Shown here: one piece after another, positions 8,888 to 18,748 of the stretch
Layout: each line of letters starts with the position of its first letter
Numbering within the stretch: the stretch's first letter is position 1
NCBI GenBank assembly: GCA_028704415.1
Contig: JAQWFM010000004.1
Location: 1-64,000, forward strand
Length of the DNA: 64,000 nt
Reading direction: 5' to 3'
Source: Oscillospiraceae bacterium
GTDB lineage: Bacteria; Bacillota; Clostridia; Saccharofermentanales; Fastidiosipilaceae
Program-made: the position numbers and the translations under genes
Notes under the pieces: generated by a model
Databases searched by the model: none
What the model saw: the letters and a program-made list of their open reading frames with translations, nothing else
Told to the model about the DNA's origin: nothing

Positions 8888-11800
8888 TTAGCGCTCAACT
8901 TCTTTCATCTCATAGCACTCAATCACATCGCCAACTTTAATATCGTTAAAGTTTTCAATGGATATGCCGCATTCAAAGCCCTGAGCCACTTCTTTGACAT
9001 CATCTTTAAAGCGGCGCAGCGAGGCCAGTTTGCCTTCCATGACGACAATACCATTTCTGACCAGGCGGATATCTCCGTTCCGGACGACTTTGCCGTCCGT
9101 GACATACGCACCGCCAATAGTGCCGACGTTAGAGACCTTAAAGGTCTCACGAATCTCCACATGGCCCAGCACAGCTTCCTTGAACTCAGGCGCCAGCATA
9201 CCTTTAAGAGCCGCCTGGATATCGTCAATCGCATTGTAGATGACCCGGTAAAGGCGCACATCCACGCCGGTTTCCTTGGCCATTTCAGCGGCCGCGTTAG
9301 ACGGGCGCACGTTAAAGCCGATGACAATGGCGTTGCTCACGTCAGCCAGACGAATGTCTGACTCATTGATTGCGCCGACCGCACCGTGAATGACATTGAC
9401 CTTCACTTCAGCGTTCTGCAATTTTTGCAATGACTGAGTCACCGCCTCAACTGAACCCTGTACATCCGCCTTGATGATCAGATTCAGTTCCTTGATCTCA
9501 CCCTCAGACATCCGGGTAAACAGATTATCCAGGCTGAGCTTTTGGCGAACCCCCAGTGAATCCTCTCTGAGTTTATTGCGGCGGGTCTCTGCCAAATGCC
9601 TTGCCAGGGTCTGATCTTCCACCGCATAGAAGAGCTCTCCTGCGTCCGGCACCTCCGGCAGGCCCAGGACCTCAACGGGTACAGAGGGGCCGGCTTTTTT
9701 GACTTCATTCCCGCTGGCATCAGTCATCGCGCGGATATTGCCCACAATAGCGCCGGCAACAATTGTATCCGACAAATGCAGGGTCCCGCGCTGGACCAGC
9801 ATGGTCGCCACCGGTCCGCGGTTCTTGTCCAGCTTAGCTTCAATAATAATACCTTTGGCCTGGCGGTCCGGATCAGCTTTCAGATCCAGGATATCCGCGG
9901 TCAGCAGAACCATTTCAAGCAGATCCTTGACGCCTTCACCCGTTTTGGCGGAGACCGGTACCATGATGGTGCTGCCCCCCCAGTCTTCCGGAATGACGCC
10001 CTGCTCTGCCAGTTCCTGCTTGACCCGGTCCACATTGGCACCGGGCTTATCAATCTTATTAATAGCTACCACGATCTCCGTATTTGCCGCTTTAGCGTGG
10101 TGGATGGCCTCAATCGTCTGCGGCATCACGCCATCATCTGCGGCCACCACCAGGATAGCGATATCCGTGGCCTGGGCGCCGCGGGCACGCATGGTCGTAA
10201 AGGCCTCATGACCGGGCGTATCCAAAAAGGTAATTTTGCGGTCTCCAGCCCGGACCATATACGCGCCGATATGCTGGGTGATGCCGCCGGCTTCACCCTT
10301 AACGACAGAGGTCTTGCGGATATAATCCAGCAGGCTGGTTTTACCGTGGTCAACGTGACCCATGACTGCGACAACCGGCGGACGGGGCTTAAGTTTGGCC
10401 GGATCATCCTTGGAATCATCAAACAGCATCTCTTCATCAGAGACTTCTACCAATTTGTCCGTGCTGATATTAAACTCACCGGCTACCAAAGCGGCGGTAT
10501 CATAGTCAATCGCCTCATTCAGCGTCGCCATCACACCCAATTTCATCAGCTCTTTTATAACTTCAGCCGAAGTCTTTTTAATCGCCTCAGAGAACTGCTT
10601 AACGGTCAGCGCTTCCGGCAGTGTGACATGCGTCAGCACAGCTACCGCCGGTTTTTGACGCCGGCTTTGTTGATGCAGCCGCCCGCGCCGCGCCAGTCTC
10701 ATGACCTCATCATCCCGGTCCAGTCTGGGTTCAGCGTCCTTGCGGCCATGCGCGCGGCCGCTGCCCCGCTTGTTACGGTCAATAGCGTCCCGCTGGGAAA
10801 AATTGGCGCGGCCCTCAGGCGTGCTGCGGCCAAACAACTCCGGAGCCGCGTCCGTCTTTTTGCGAGCCGGAGCGCGTCTGGCATGCTGCGGGCGCTGATC
10901 TTCATCCTTGTCTTTATCCATGTAGCCGCCGCCGCCCGCGTTATAGGCGCGTGGGCCCGGCCGTCGGCCGGGCACGGCGGAAGGGCCGGCACCGGGCCCA
11001 CGGCGTTCCGCAGCCGAGGAGCCGGCAGGCCCGCGGTCTCTGGCCTCGGCCTGCCGCTGCTTGCGCTGGGCAAAGGCCTGAGCCGTAGCCGCCAGGGAAC
11101 TGGAGACACCATTATCCTTTTTTTGCAGGTCAAAAATATTGCCTACCTTACCGGGAGTCGGCGCCTGGCGCATGCTGTTAACCGGGCGGGCTTCCCGCGT
11201 CGGGCCCTGACCGCGATTAGGCGCATCCGGGCCGGGCTCACGGGATTTAGCCGAAGTTTTGGCGGCTGGCTGCCCCGCCTGCGGCTCTGCCGCTCTGCCG
11301 GTCGGGCGGACCGCCGCCGGGGCGGGCGTACGGCCGGTTTCAGGGCGCTGAGCACCGCGGCTGCGGCTGTCACTGCGGCCGCGGGGGGCACCACCGTCAG
11401 GCTGAGCGCCGCGAACCCGATTGTCCGGCTGACGGCGAGTTCCGGCGGTCTGACTGCCGCGGTTCAGCTGCGACAGATCCATCCGCCCCACTTTGCGAGG
11501 TTCAGGCGCGCTACCCAGACCACCGCTGGAGCGGCTTTCCGCCGCAGCCTGCGGTTCATCCGCTTTAGCCGTCGGCTGACCGGCAGCCGGTGCCTTCGCA
11601 GCGGCCTCAGCAACCGTCGGATTTTCCGCGGCAGCTGCCGCCGGTTCCCGGCGGTCTGTCTCAGGAGCCGGGGCTTTAGCGGCCGGCTCGGTCTGAGCCG
11701 GCGTGACCGTTGCCGCCGCGGGTTTATCTTCCGGAAGCACCGGTCTGGTCTCAGCTGCCGCTTCAGGCCGTTCCTGTGTGATTCTGCGGGGAGGGGTGAC

Positions 11801-12256
11801 TGTTTCTGCCGGCATGACGGCGGCCACTGCTGGCTGCCCTTTCTGCTCAGGCGACCCAGTTGCTGGCTCAACGCTGGCGGGCGCAGTTTCTGCCGGCGTT
11901 GCCTCAGAGTCGGTCTCATGCTCATCCGGAGCCTGCTGAGCGGGTCTGGCTTTTTTATGAGCTTTGACCACCTTAACGGTTCCGGTAATCTTTTTTCCTG
12001 ACACGCCCTGCATGGTAATCACCGGGCCGGCAGGATCTCCGACAGCTTCATCATCAACCGAAGCTGATTTGTCCTCAGCATCTTGCTTTTCCGGCGCGTC
12101 AGCCGACAGGCTGCCTGTTTCTTCCCCGGCCCTCTTACTATCCTGGGGCGCGGGGGTGGCATCCTGATGCAGATCGGGTTGATTGCTAAAACCTGCCTTC
12201 AGTCCGGACTCATCCATTTTTGTCATCTCTTCAGCTAGCTCCTCCGTTTTTGGCAC
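8888..12256 (-). CDS. infB: Translation initiation factor IF-2 with ~500-aa low-complexity N-terminus
   Basis: [54 protein letters not shown]-terminal IF2 domains. Confidence 0.97.
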   Translation of the reverse strand: MPKTEELAEEMTKMDESGLKAGFSNQPDLHQDATPAPQDSKRAGEETGSLSADAPEKQDAEDKSASVDDEAVGDPAGPVITMQGVSGKKITGTVKVVKAHKKARPAQQAPDEHETDSEATPAETAPASVEPATGSPEQKGQPAVAAVMPAETVTPPRRITQERPEAAAETRPVLPEDKPAAATVTPAQTEPAAKAPAPETDRREPAAAAAENPTVAEAAAKAPAAGQPTAKADEPQAAAESRSSGGLGSAPEPRKVGRMDLSQLNRGSQTAGTRRQPDNRVRGAQPDGGAPRGRSDSRSRGAQRPETGRTPAPAAVRPTGRAAEPQAGQPAAKTSAKSREPGPDAPNRGQGPTREARPVNSMRQAPTPGKVGNIFDLQKKDNGVSSSLAATAQAFAQRKQRQAEARDRGPAGSSAAERRGPGAGPSAVPGRRPGPRAYNAGGGGYMDKDKDEDQRPQHARRAPARKKTDAAPELFGRSTPEGRANFSQRDAIDRNKRGSGRAHGRKDAEPRLDRDDEVMRLARRGRLHQQSRRQKPAVAVLTHVTLPEALTVKQFSEAIKKTSAEVIKELMKLGVMATLNEAIDYDTAALVAGEFNISTDKLVEVSDEEMLFDDSKDDPAKLKPRPPVVAVMGHVDHGKTSLLDYIRKTSVVKGEAGGITQHIGAYMVRAGDRKITFLDTPGHEAFTTMRARGAQATDIAILVVAADDGVMPQTIEAIHHAKAANTEIVVAINKIDKPGANVDRVKQELAEQGVIPEDWGGSTIMVPVSAKTGEGVKDLLEMVLLTADILDLKADPDRQAKGIIIEAKLDKNRGPVATMLVQRGTLHLSDTIVAGAIVGNIRAMTDASGNEVKKAGPSVPVEVLGLPEVPDAGELFYAVEDQTLARHLAETRRNKLREDSLGVRQKLSLDNLFTRMSEGEIKELNLIIKADVQGSVEAVTQSLQKLQNAEVKVNVIHGAVGAINESDIRLADVSNAIVIGFNVRPSNAAAEMAKETGVDVRLYRVIYNAIDDIQAALKGMLAPEFKEAVLGHVEIRETFKVSNVGTIGGAYVTDGKVVRNGDIRLVRNGIVVMEGKLASLRRFKDDVKEVAQGFECGISIENFNDIKVGDVIECYEMKEVER

Positions 12257-12351
12257 TTAATATGCAGCGCCGCTTGGCAGCGATACACAGTCGTTATATT
12301 ATACCTTATATATTGTCAGTAGCTCAAGGCACAGACAGTATTTACACTTTT

Positions 12352-12693
12352 TCAGGCCAGATAACCCCGGATTCCTTTGGCAAAAGCCGGATCAGTCAAG
12401 GCCAGCACGGCCCGGGGCTTTCCGTGCCCAAACCGCGCATAGTCTGCCTTACTGCCGCAGCAGCAGCCACTGATCCCGGCAGTTGCGGCCAGCTTCAGCA
12501 CCTGGCGAAGCGTATTAGGGGAACAGTCCTCAGCCAGAATCACCAGGCAAACCTGTCCTTTTCGGATAGCCTTTTCAACTGCGTCGCTGCCCGTAAGCAG
12601 CTGACCCGCCCGGTAGGCCAGACCCAGCAAGCCCAGAATTTTACGGCGCTGCTGCGGATCGGTCACCGCTTCAAAGGGGTTTGTTGTTGTCAT
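12352..12693 (-). CDS. L7Ae-family ribosomal protein-like (YlxQ)
   Basis: GLLGLAYRAGQLLTGSDAVEKAIRKGQVCLVILAEDCSPNT; position between rnpM and infB. Confidence 0.85.
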   Translation of the reverse strand: MTTTNPFEAVTDPQQRRKILGLLGLAYRAGQLLTGSDAVEKAIRKGQVCLVILAEDCSPNTLRQVLKLAATAGISGCCCGSKADYARFGHGKPRAVLALTDPAFAKGIRGYLA

Positions 12694-13069
12694 CCTTTAC
12701 CACCCGCCTGACCTGCCGTCCATCTGGCAGCAGTATGGTGGTCTCACCCTTTGCCTGCCGCTGCTGGCGCAGTAATGTTGCCGCTTGCTCCTGCTGCCAG
12801 CGCAGGGCCTCTGCCATAGCCTGAGCCTTCAGATCATCCTTACCGGCCGGCTCCAAAGCTTTCAGCTCCAGCTGCTGCTCCAGGCGGCGGCCTTTCCACA
12901 AAGCCTCAACACAAGCCGGGTCCTTGCAGACATAAAAACCCCGGCCCGGCATTTTACCAATTGCATCCAGCCGGATTTCCCCGTCCTGACGGACTAAGCG
13001 CAGCAAATCCCGCTTATTCCGCATTTTTCGGCAAACTACGCACATGCGCTGTGGTACGCGCTTAGCCAT
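12671..13069 (-). CDS. rnpM: RNase P modulator RnpM (YlxR family, DUF448)
   Basis: RMCVVCRKMRNKRDLLRLVR...GRGFYVCKDPACVEALWK; operon position. Confidence 0.88.
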   Translation of the reverse strand: MAKRVPQRMCVVCRKMRNKRDLLRLVRQDGEIRLDAIGKMPGRGFYVCKDPACVEALWKGRRLEQQLELKALEPAGKDDLKAQAMAEALRWQQEQAATLLRQQRQAKGETTILLPDGRQVRRVVKDDNNKPL

Positions 13070-13146
13070 TTGACGTTCCCCCTGATTTCAGCCAATAATT
13101 ACGGTCATTTCAGCCCGGAACAGCTTAAGGCGCCGCTCCGCCAGCT

Positions 13147-14412
13147 TCAAGCCTGATCGGCGTCAGCCGGCGCTTCCGGCGCTTCCGGCGCTTTCGGCGT
13201 TTCCGGAGCTTCCGAAGCTTCCGAAGCCGCCGGTTCAGAAGCGGCAGCCGCCGCTGTATCCTCAGCCGCCACCGCAGCCTGATCTTCCTCCGCCGGTTCA
13301 GCCGGCTGGCGGTCTGGCGCGGTTTCTTCAGCAGCGGCCTCAAACACTTGCATAAACTCTGACTCAAACAATTCTCTATATTGTGATTCAGACTTTATAT
13401 CAATTTTCCAGCCCGTCAGCTTGGCGGCCAGACGGGCGTTCTGTCCTTCCTTGCCAATCGCCAGCGACAGCTGAGCGTCCGGCACAATGACTCTGGCAGA
13501 ACGATTTTCCTCATCCGCGTCCACTCGCACAACTTTAGCCGGGCTCAACGCGTTGCTGATAAAGTTTTCCAAAACCGGATCCCACTCAATAATATCAATC
13601 TTCTCGTTATTCAATTCTGTCATCACGGCCTGCACCCGGAGGCCATGCTGGCCCACGCAAGCCCCCAGCGCATCCACATCCGCGTCTCTTGACGCCACGG
13701 CAATTTTGGTCCTGGCCCCGGCCTCACGTGCCACGGAAATGATCTCCACCACACCATCCTTTATTTCAGGCACTTCCTGCTCAAAAAGCTTCCGTACCAT
13801 ATTGGGGTGAGATCTGGATATAAACACAACCGGGCGGCCGCGGCGGTCATCAACCTTCAGCACATAAAATTTCATCCGCTGATTAAAGTGGTACGACTCA
13901 GTTTTTACCTGCTCATGCCGGGTCAGAACCGCTTCGGCCCGGTCAATGTCAACAATAACTTCATTGCGGTCGCGCCGCTGAACCACGCCGGTGACCAATT
14001 CGCCAATCTTGGTGCTGAACTCATCCTGGATGCGGTCCCGTTCTGCCGTGGCCAGTTTTTGGACAATCACATTTTTGGCAGTCTGCGCGGCCAGCCGGCC
14101 AAAATCCTGAGGGGATAACTCAAACTCCAGCAAGTCCCCAATCTCAAAATCATCACTGATACCCTGAGCTTCCGCCAGGGAAATCTGCGAGTTGGGATCC
14201 TCTACCTCCTCCACGACCTCACGCATCATATAAACTTTCATGTCACCGGTCTCCCGGTTCACCTCCGCCCGGATATTGTCCGTGGTTTTAGCGTCAAACT
14301 CCCGCTTATATGAGGAAATCAAAGCCTCCTCTATGGCTTGATACAAAACCTCCGCATCAATCCCACGTTCCTTTTCAAGCTGTTGAATAGCTGCTATTAA
14401 CTCCGTATTCAT
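13147..14412 (-). CDS. nusA: Transcription termination/antitermination protein NusA
   Basis: S1/KH signatures: GVVQRRDRNEVIVDI, DALGACVGQHGLRVQAVMTELNNEKIDIIEW, AIGKEGQNARLAAKLTGWKIDI; start placed at MNTELIAA. Confidence 0.95.
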   Translation of the reverse strand: MNTELIAAIQQLEKERGIDAEVLYQAIEEALISSYKREFDAKTTDNIRAEVNRETGDMKVYMMREVVEEVEDPNSQISLAEAQGISDDFEIGDLLEFELSPQDFGRLAAQTAKNVIVQKLATAERDRIQDEFSTKIGELVTGVVQRRDRNEVIVDIDRAEAVLTRHEQVKTESYHFNQRMKFYVLKVDDRRGRPVVFISRSHPNMVRKLFEQEVPEIKDGVVEIISVAREAGARTKIAVASRDADVDALGACVGQHGLRVQAVMTELNNEKIDIIEWDPVLENFISNALSPAKVVRVDADEENRSARVIVPDAQLSLAIGKEGQNARLAAKLTGWKIDIKSESQYRELFESEFMQVFEAAAEETAPDRQPAEPAEEDQAAVAAEDTAAAAASEPAASEASEAPETPKAPEAPEAPADADQA

Positions 14413-14468
14413 GTTTTCTCCTTTCAACTACTGGAACCTGCAGCAGGCTCCGTTCAGGTTTGCTCTGT

Positions 14469-14936
14469 TTAAAAAACAATTATTCTTTTAATTTTAGCCA
14501 CGTCGGCCAGCGCGAAGCGCCGGTCCACGCCCTGCCCGGTCATAACCCGGACCCAGTCATCGCCGCCGTCAAGCAGCGTTGCGGTAAAACGCTTGACTCC
14601 GTCCACGGCCTTATACAAACTCACCTCAACCAGCTCATCCTTATGGCGTTTGAAATCAGCCGCCGTTTTCAGGGGCCGCTCCACCCCCGGCGAAGAAACC
14701 TCCAGATAATAAGCGCCCGGAAAAGAAAAGTCCGTATCCAGCAGCGGATCTACAGCCCGGCTGACTGTCTCACAGTCAGTCAGGCCGACCCCGCCCCGGC
14801 GGTCAATATAAAAGCGCAGAATCTTGCGCCCCGCTTCAGTTAAAAAGTCCGTATCGATCAGCTCATAGCCCAGTTGCTCAATTATGGGACGCGCCAGGTT
14901 GTCCGCCTCCCTGGCCAGACGACCGCCTGCTGCCAT
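14469..14936 (-). CDS. rimP: Ribosome maturation factor RimP
   Basis: LGYELIDTDFLTEAGRKILRFYIDRRGGVGLTDCETVSRAVDPLLD...YYLEVSSPGVERPLKT. Confidence 0.93.
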   Translation of the reverse strand: MAAGGRLAREADNLARPIIEQLGYELIDTDFLTEAGRKILRFYIDRRGGVGLTDCETVSRAVDPLLDTDFSFPGAYYLEVSSPGVERPLKTAADFKRHKDELVEVSLYKAVDGVKRFTATLLDGGDDWVRVMTGQGVDRRFALADVAKIKRIIVF

Positions 14937-14964
14937 CTTGTTCCTCCTGTAACCCTATCAAAAC

Positions 14965-14997
14965 GAAAGAGCGGACTTGCTGTAAGCCCACTCTTTC
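14965..14997 (-). promoter_or_regulatory. Leader hairpin upstream of rimP-nusA operon (possible attenuator)
   Basis: Minus strand GAAAGAGTGGGCTTACAGCAAGTCCGCTCTTTC followed by GTTTTG, 28 nt before the rimP start. Confidence 0.5.
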
Positions 14998-15325
14998 AAT
15001 AACACGCCATTACCACTTGTATTTTAACATATGATCCGCCGCCTCGCAAGCTGCTCAGCCGGCCTGAGCGCACGGGGCAGATTCAACCGGGACGCCCGGC
15101 TGGTAAGCTTAAGAGCAAGCGCCAAATTATCGTACAAAATCAACAATCCGGCCGTCTTTAGCTTGCTTTCCTTTAGCCGGGCTATTCATAATTGCTTTGG
15201 GATTATTTCAATATTTTTCATAAATTGCATGGGTTCCGTCACATATCCGCGTTTATCTTTACCCCTACATAAGCTACAATGTAGACAAGCTCTTTTGAGT
15301 AATACACTTGCAAGGAGACAGGCTT

Positions 15326-15745
15326 ATGATCAAAGTAATAATCGGACCCAAAGGCAGCGGAAAAACCAGCCGGCTAGTCAATGACCTGAATGCCCATGCA
15401 GAACGAGACAGCGACAATGTCATCTGCATAGAACGGAAGGCCAGACTAGACCGGCTGATTCATTATCGTGTACGTCTCGTTGATATTTCAGAATACCCCA
15501 CCCATGGATTCAGGGAATTGTTAAGCTTCATTAGTGGCCTGTGTGCCAAAGATTATGATATCACTCATATTTATATTGACAGCATTTATAAGGTGGCCGG
15601 TGAATCCGACCCGGAAGCCTTAGATAACTTTTTACAAGAGCTGGATCAATTCACGCAAGCCCACGATCTGACCGTCACTATTCTCCTAAGCGCTACTGAA
15701 AACGACATATCTGACACGGTTAGCCAATACGCTATTATGGTATAG
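15326..15745 (+). CDS. Small P-loop ATP-binding protein, conserved hypothetical
   Basis: MIKVIIGPKGSGKTSRLVNDLN Walker A; AAGGAGACAGGCTT ahead of ATG 15326. Confidence 0.7.
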   Translation: MIKVIIGPKGSGKTSRLVNDLNAHAERDSDNVICIERKARLDRLIHYRVRLVDISEYPTHGFRELLSFISGLCAKDYDITHIYIDSIYKVAGESDPEALDNFLQELDQFTQAHDLTVTILLSATENDISDTVSQYAIMV

Positions 15746-15793
15746 TAGTTACCGGTCAAAGACTTTAATAAACTGAAGTAAGGAGTCAAGCAT

Positions 15794-16198
15794 ATGTCAT
15801 GGGTAAAAGAATTTAAAGAGTTTATCATGCGGGGTAATGTCATTGACATGGCAGTTGGCGTGGTGGTAGGTTCAGCCTTCAGCGCTGTAGTCAATTCACT
15901 GGTCAGCGACATCATCATGCCAGTGATAGGTTTTGCTACCGCGGGCATTCAATTCAGTGACCTGAAGGTTATGCTGGGGGATGCCTCGATTAACTACGGT
16001 GTTTTCATTGAAACCATCATCAAATTCCTCATCATTGCCTTATGCATTTTCTTTGTCATCAAGGGAATTAACACCATGAGAGATAAACTGGACGCACGGC
16101 ACAAAAAGGCAGAGGAAGCTGCAGCGCAAGAGCCCGCGGCGCCGACGGAGGCTGAACTGCTGGCCTCTATCCTGGCTGAGCTTAAAGCCAAAAAGTGA
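15794..16198 (+). CDS. mscL: Large-conductance mechanosensitive channel MscL
   Basis: KEFKEFIMRGNVIDMAVGVVVGSAFSAVVNSLVSDIIMPVIG. Confidence 0.97.
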   Translation: MSWVKEFKEFIMRGNVIDMAVGVVVGSAFSAVVNSLVSDIIMPVIGFATAGIQFSDLKVMLGDASINYGVFIETIIKFLIIALCIFFVIKGINTMRDKLDARHKKAEEAAAQEPAAPTEAELLASILAELKAKK

Positions 16199-16244
16199 CC
16201 ACCGGATCCCTGAAGGGCCGGCAGACCATGAATCTTTCCAGCCA

Positions 16245-16274
16245 AGCCTGATCTTAATCGATCAGGCTTTTTAT
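16245..16274 (+). terminator. Intrinsic terminator after mscL
   Basis: AGCCTGATC-TTAATC-GATCAGGCT followed by TTTT. Confidence 0.85.
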
Positions 16275-16446
16275 ATAGCCCGCCGGTGACAGTAAGATAG
16301 CTGAAAATTTAGTTATTAACTGACTGTTTTAACACCACCTTTCATTTCTGCCGCTGGATCGCTTGTCAGGCCATGAGACCGGTGCTATTGTGAAGGACAG
16401 CCCTTAACTTTTAAGGGCGGCAAAGCCTGAAAGGAGTGGAATCAGC

Positions 16447-16977
16447 ATGCTAAGCATCATTGCTGTTATGGTTGAAAACCGTGCCGGCGTCCTGTCCCGG
16501 GTCAGTAATCTTTTTGCCCGCCGGGGTTTCAACATTTCCAGCTTGGCAGTCGGGGAAACTCAAAATCCGGAAATCAGCCGGATTACCTTGTCACTGGATG
16601 TCAGTACCGAGGAACTCGCCCAAATCGTCAAGCAACTGTACAAGCTGCCGGATGTCCTGATTGTCAGGAACCTGACTCATGAGCAATACTGTGCCAGAGA
16701 GTTTGTGTTTTTCAAGGTCAGCTGTGTCGCCAGCCAGCGGGGTGAAGTGATTAATCTGATTAATATTTTCCGCGGTCACATTGTAGACGTTTCAACCGAC
16801 AGCCTGACCTTTGAAGTCAGCGGTGCTGAAGATAAAATTGCAGCGCTGCGTCAGTTGTTAGACGAATACGGTATTTTGGAATTGGTCCGCACAGGCCAGA
16901 TCGCCATTGAACGGGGCAGTTCTTCATTTCTGGCCCCGCCTAAAGAGGATTCCCATACTGAGGAGGTATCTGAATAA
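16447..16977 (+). CDS. ilvN: Acetolactate synthase small (regulatory) subunit
   Basis: ACT domain: IIAVMVENRAGVLSRVSNLFARRGFNISSLAVGETQNPEISRITL. Confidence 0.95.
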   Translation: MLSIIAVMVENRAGVLSRVSNLFARRGFNISSLAVGETQNPEISRITLSLDVSTEELAQIVKQLYKLPDVLIVRNLTHEQYCAREFVFFKVSCVASQRGEVINLINIFRGHIVDVSTDSLTFEVSGAEDKIAALRQLLDEYGILELVRTGQIAIERGSSSFLAPPKEDSHTEEVSE

Positions 16978-17982
16978 ATGAAAAAGGTATACAAAGAAGC
17001 GGAATGCGCCACGGGGGCGCTGGACGGTAAAGTTATTGCCATCCTGGGTTATGGAAGCCAGGGCCACGCTCATGCTAAAAATCTGCATGACAGCGGCTAT
17101 GATGTTGTCGTAGGCCTTTATGAAGGATCTAAATCCCGCGCCAAAGCTGAAGCCGCCGGACTTAAAGTGCTGAACACCGCTGAAGCGGTAAAAGCGGCCG
17201 ATGTCATTATGGTCCTGCTGCCGGATGAAAAGCAAGCTTCTGTCTACAAGCAGGATATTGAACCCAATCTGACCGAAGGCAAGGCTTTGGCCTTTGCCCA
17301 CGGTTTTAACATTCACTACCAGTGCATCATTCCGCCGGAAAACGTAGATGTCTTCATGATTGCACCCAAAGGCCCCGGCCACACCGTGCGCAGTGAGTTT
17401 GAATTAGGCCACGGCGTTCCTTCCCTGTACGCGGTGTATCAGGACTATACCGGCCATGCCATGGATATTGCCCTGGCTTATGGCGCCGGGATTGGTTCCG
17501 CTCGCGCGGGCCTGCTGGGCACCACGTTCCGTGAAGAGACCGAGACAGATTTGTTTGGTGAACAAGCCGTCCTCTGCGGTGGTGTGGCCGAACTGATGAA
17601 AACTGGTTTTGAAGTATTGACCGAAGCCGGTTATGATCCGGAAAATGCTTATTACGAATGCATGCATGAAATGAAACTGATTGTTGACCTGGTTTATCAG
17701 GGCGGCCTGTCATTAATGCGCTATTCCATTTCCAATACGGCTGAATACGGTGACTACTGCAGCGGCCGCCGGGTGATTACTCCTGCAACCAAGGAAGCCA
17801 TGCGGGGGATTCTGAAAGATATTCAGGACGGCACCTTTGCTACGCAGTGGCTGCAGGAATGCCAGTCCGGTCAGATTACCCTCAAGGCTCGTCGTCGGCT
17901 GGAAAGTCAGCATCCGGTAGAGGTAGTGGGCAAGGAACTGCGCGGCCTGATGTCCTGGAATCACGCCATTGAGGTGGAGTAA
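16978..17982 (+). CDS. ilvC: Ketol-acid reductoisomerase
   Basis: [55 protein letters not shown]. Confidence 0.97.
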   Translation: MKKVYKEAECATGALDGKVIAILGYGSQGHAHAKNLHDSGYDVVVGLYEGSKSRAKAEAAGLKVLNTAEAVKAADVIMVLLPDEKQASVYKQDIEPNLTEGKALAFAHGFNIHYQCIIPPENVDVFMIAPKGPGHTVRSEFELGHGVPSLYAVYQDYTGHAMDIALAYGAGIGSARAGLLGTTFREETETDLFGEQAVLCGGVAELMKTGFEVLTEAGYDPENAYYECMHEMKLIVDLVYQGGLSLMRYSISNTAEYGDYCSGRRVITPATKEAMRGILKDIQDGTFATQWLQECQSGQITLKARRRLESQHPVEVVGKELRGLMSWNHAIEVE

Positions 17983-18025
17983 TTTCTTCTCCCCGTCGTC
18001 TATAGCTCCATAAAGCTTAAGCCGC

Positions 18026-18064
18026 AAAAATCCCCGGTTCAGAACCGAACCGGGGATTTTTTTG
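18026..18064 (+). terminator. Intrinsic terminator after ilvC
   Basis: AAAAATCCCCGGTTC...GAACCGGGGATTTTTTT. Confidence 0.9.
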
Positions 18065-18118
18065 TCTGCGCTGCGCTGCCGCAGCCCTGGGTTAGCTTCA
18101 GGCTGGAGACAGCAGGCC

Positions 18119-18463
18119 TCAGGCGTGTGGCTGCGTCGGTTTATTCTGTTTTGCTGTCCGCTGGGCTAAAGCTGCCTGATGCAGTTTTTTAAGCTCCGCG
18201 TCACTCATATGTTCCAGCCGGCTGGCTTCCCTGCGCTCTTCGGCGCTGCTGCCACAGCAGGCGCTGCTGCCGCCGGAGCAACCGGTGCAGCCGCCGCAGG
18301 ACAGATGGCCTGACTTACGGCCTTTCCATAAGCGCCAGACCACCAGAGCAACCAGTAAAGCTAATATGATCAGCACCACGACATCCGATCCATTCACGCC
18401 TGCCATAACTAACAGCCCTGCATTCATATTTTCCAGAGTAGCTAAACTTAAAGCCTCATACAT
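18119..18463 (-). CDS. FeoB-associated Cys-rich membrane protein
   Basis: Single TM (VVVLIILALLVALVVW) followed by SCGGCTGCSGGSSACCGSS; adjacent to feoB. Confidence 0.75.
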   Translation of the reverse strand: MYEALSLATLENMNAGLLVMAGVNGSDVVVLIILALLVALVVWRLWKGRKSGHLSCGGCTGCSGGSSACCGSSAEERREASRLEHMSDAELKKLHQAALAQRTAKQNKPTQPHA

Positions 18464-18595
18464 AATTCCGGCTTCCTTTCTGTCTTTGGCGGATAATCAT
18501 CGTCAGTCCCGGTGACTTCCTCACCTCTATATTGTAGTTACCTGCTTCTAACTAAGCTGTCAGATTGGTGACGGTTTACCGCCTTGGCTGAACCT

Positions 18596-18630
18596 AACAA
18601 GGCGTGTCCCTTTACAGGTCACGCCTTGTT
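18596..18630. terminator. Hairpin/terminator at the end of the feo transcript
   Basis: AACAAGGCGTG...CACGCCTTGTT inverted repeat; no immediate T-run. Confidence 0.5.
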
Positions 18631-18634
18631 GCCG

Positions 18635-18748
18635 TTATTTTTTCTTTTTAAAAAAACCAATAGTAATTCTGATACCGATAATAAACAGCACAGCCAAAAC
18701 CAGTAGAACGATAATGTCGGCAGTACCCAGGGTTAAGTTGGTTCTCAT
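18635..18748 (-). CDS. 37-aa single-TM peptide coupled to feoB (Cys-less FeoB-associated small membrane protein?)
   Basis: ATGA overlap with the feoB stop; translates as MRTNLTLGTADIIVLLVLAVLFIIGIRITIGFFKKKK*; not in the supplied ORF track. Confidence 0.6.
   Translation of the reverse strand: MRTNLTLGTADIIVLLVLAVLFIIGIRITIGFFKKKK

Noticed and set aside
9596-12001. 801-aa plus-strand ORF antisense to infB
   Set aside because: Shadow frame of the GC-rich low-complexity infB; no recognisable domain, and infB is unambiguous on the other strand.
16300-16446. T-box ahead of ilvN-ilvC
   Set aside because: Only a short CCCTTAAC/TTAAGGG hairpin; no T-box core or terminator.
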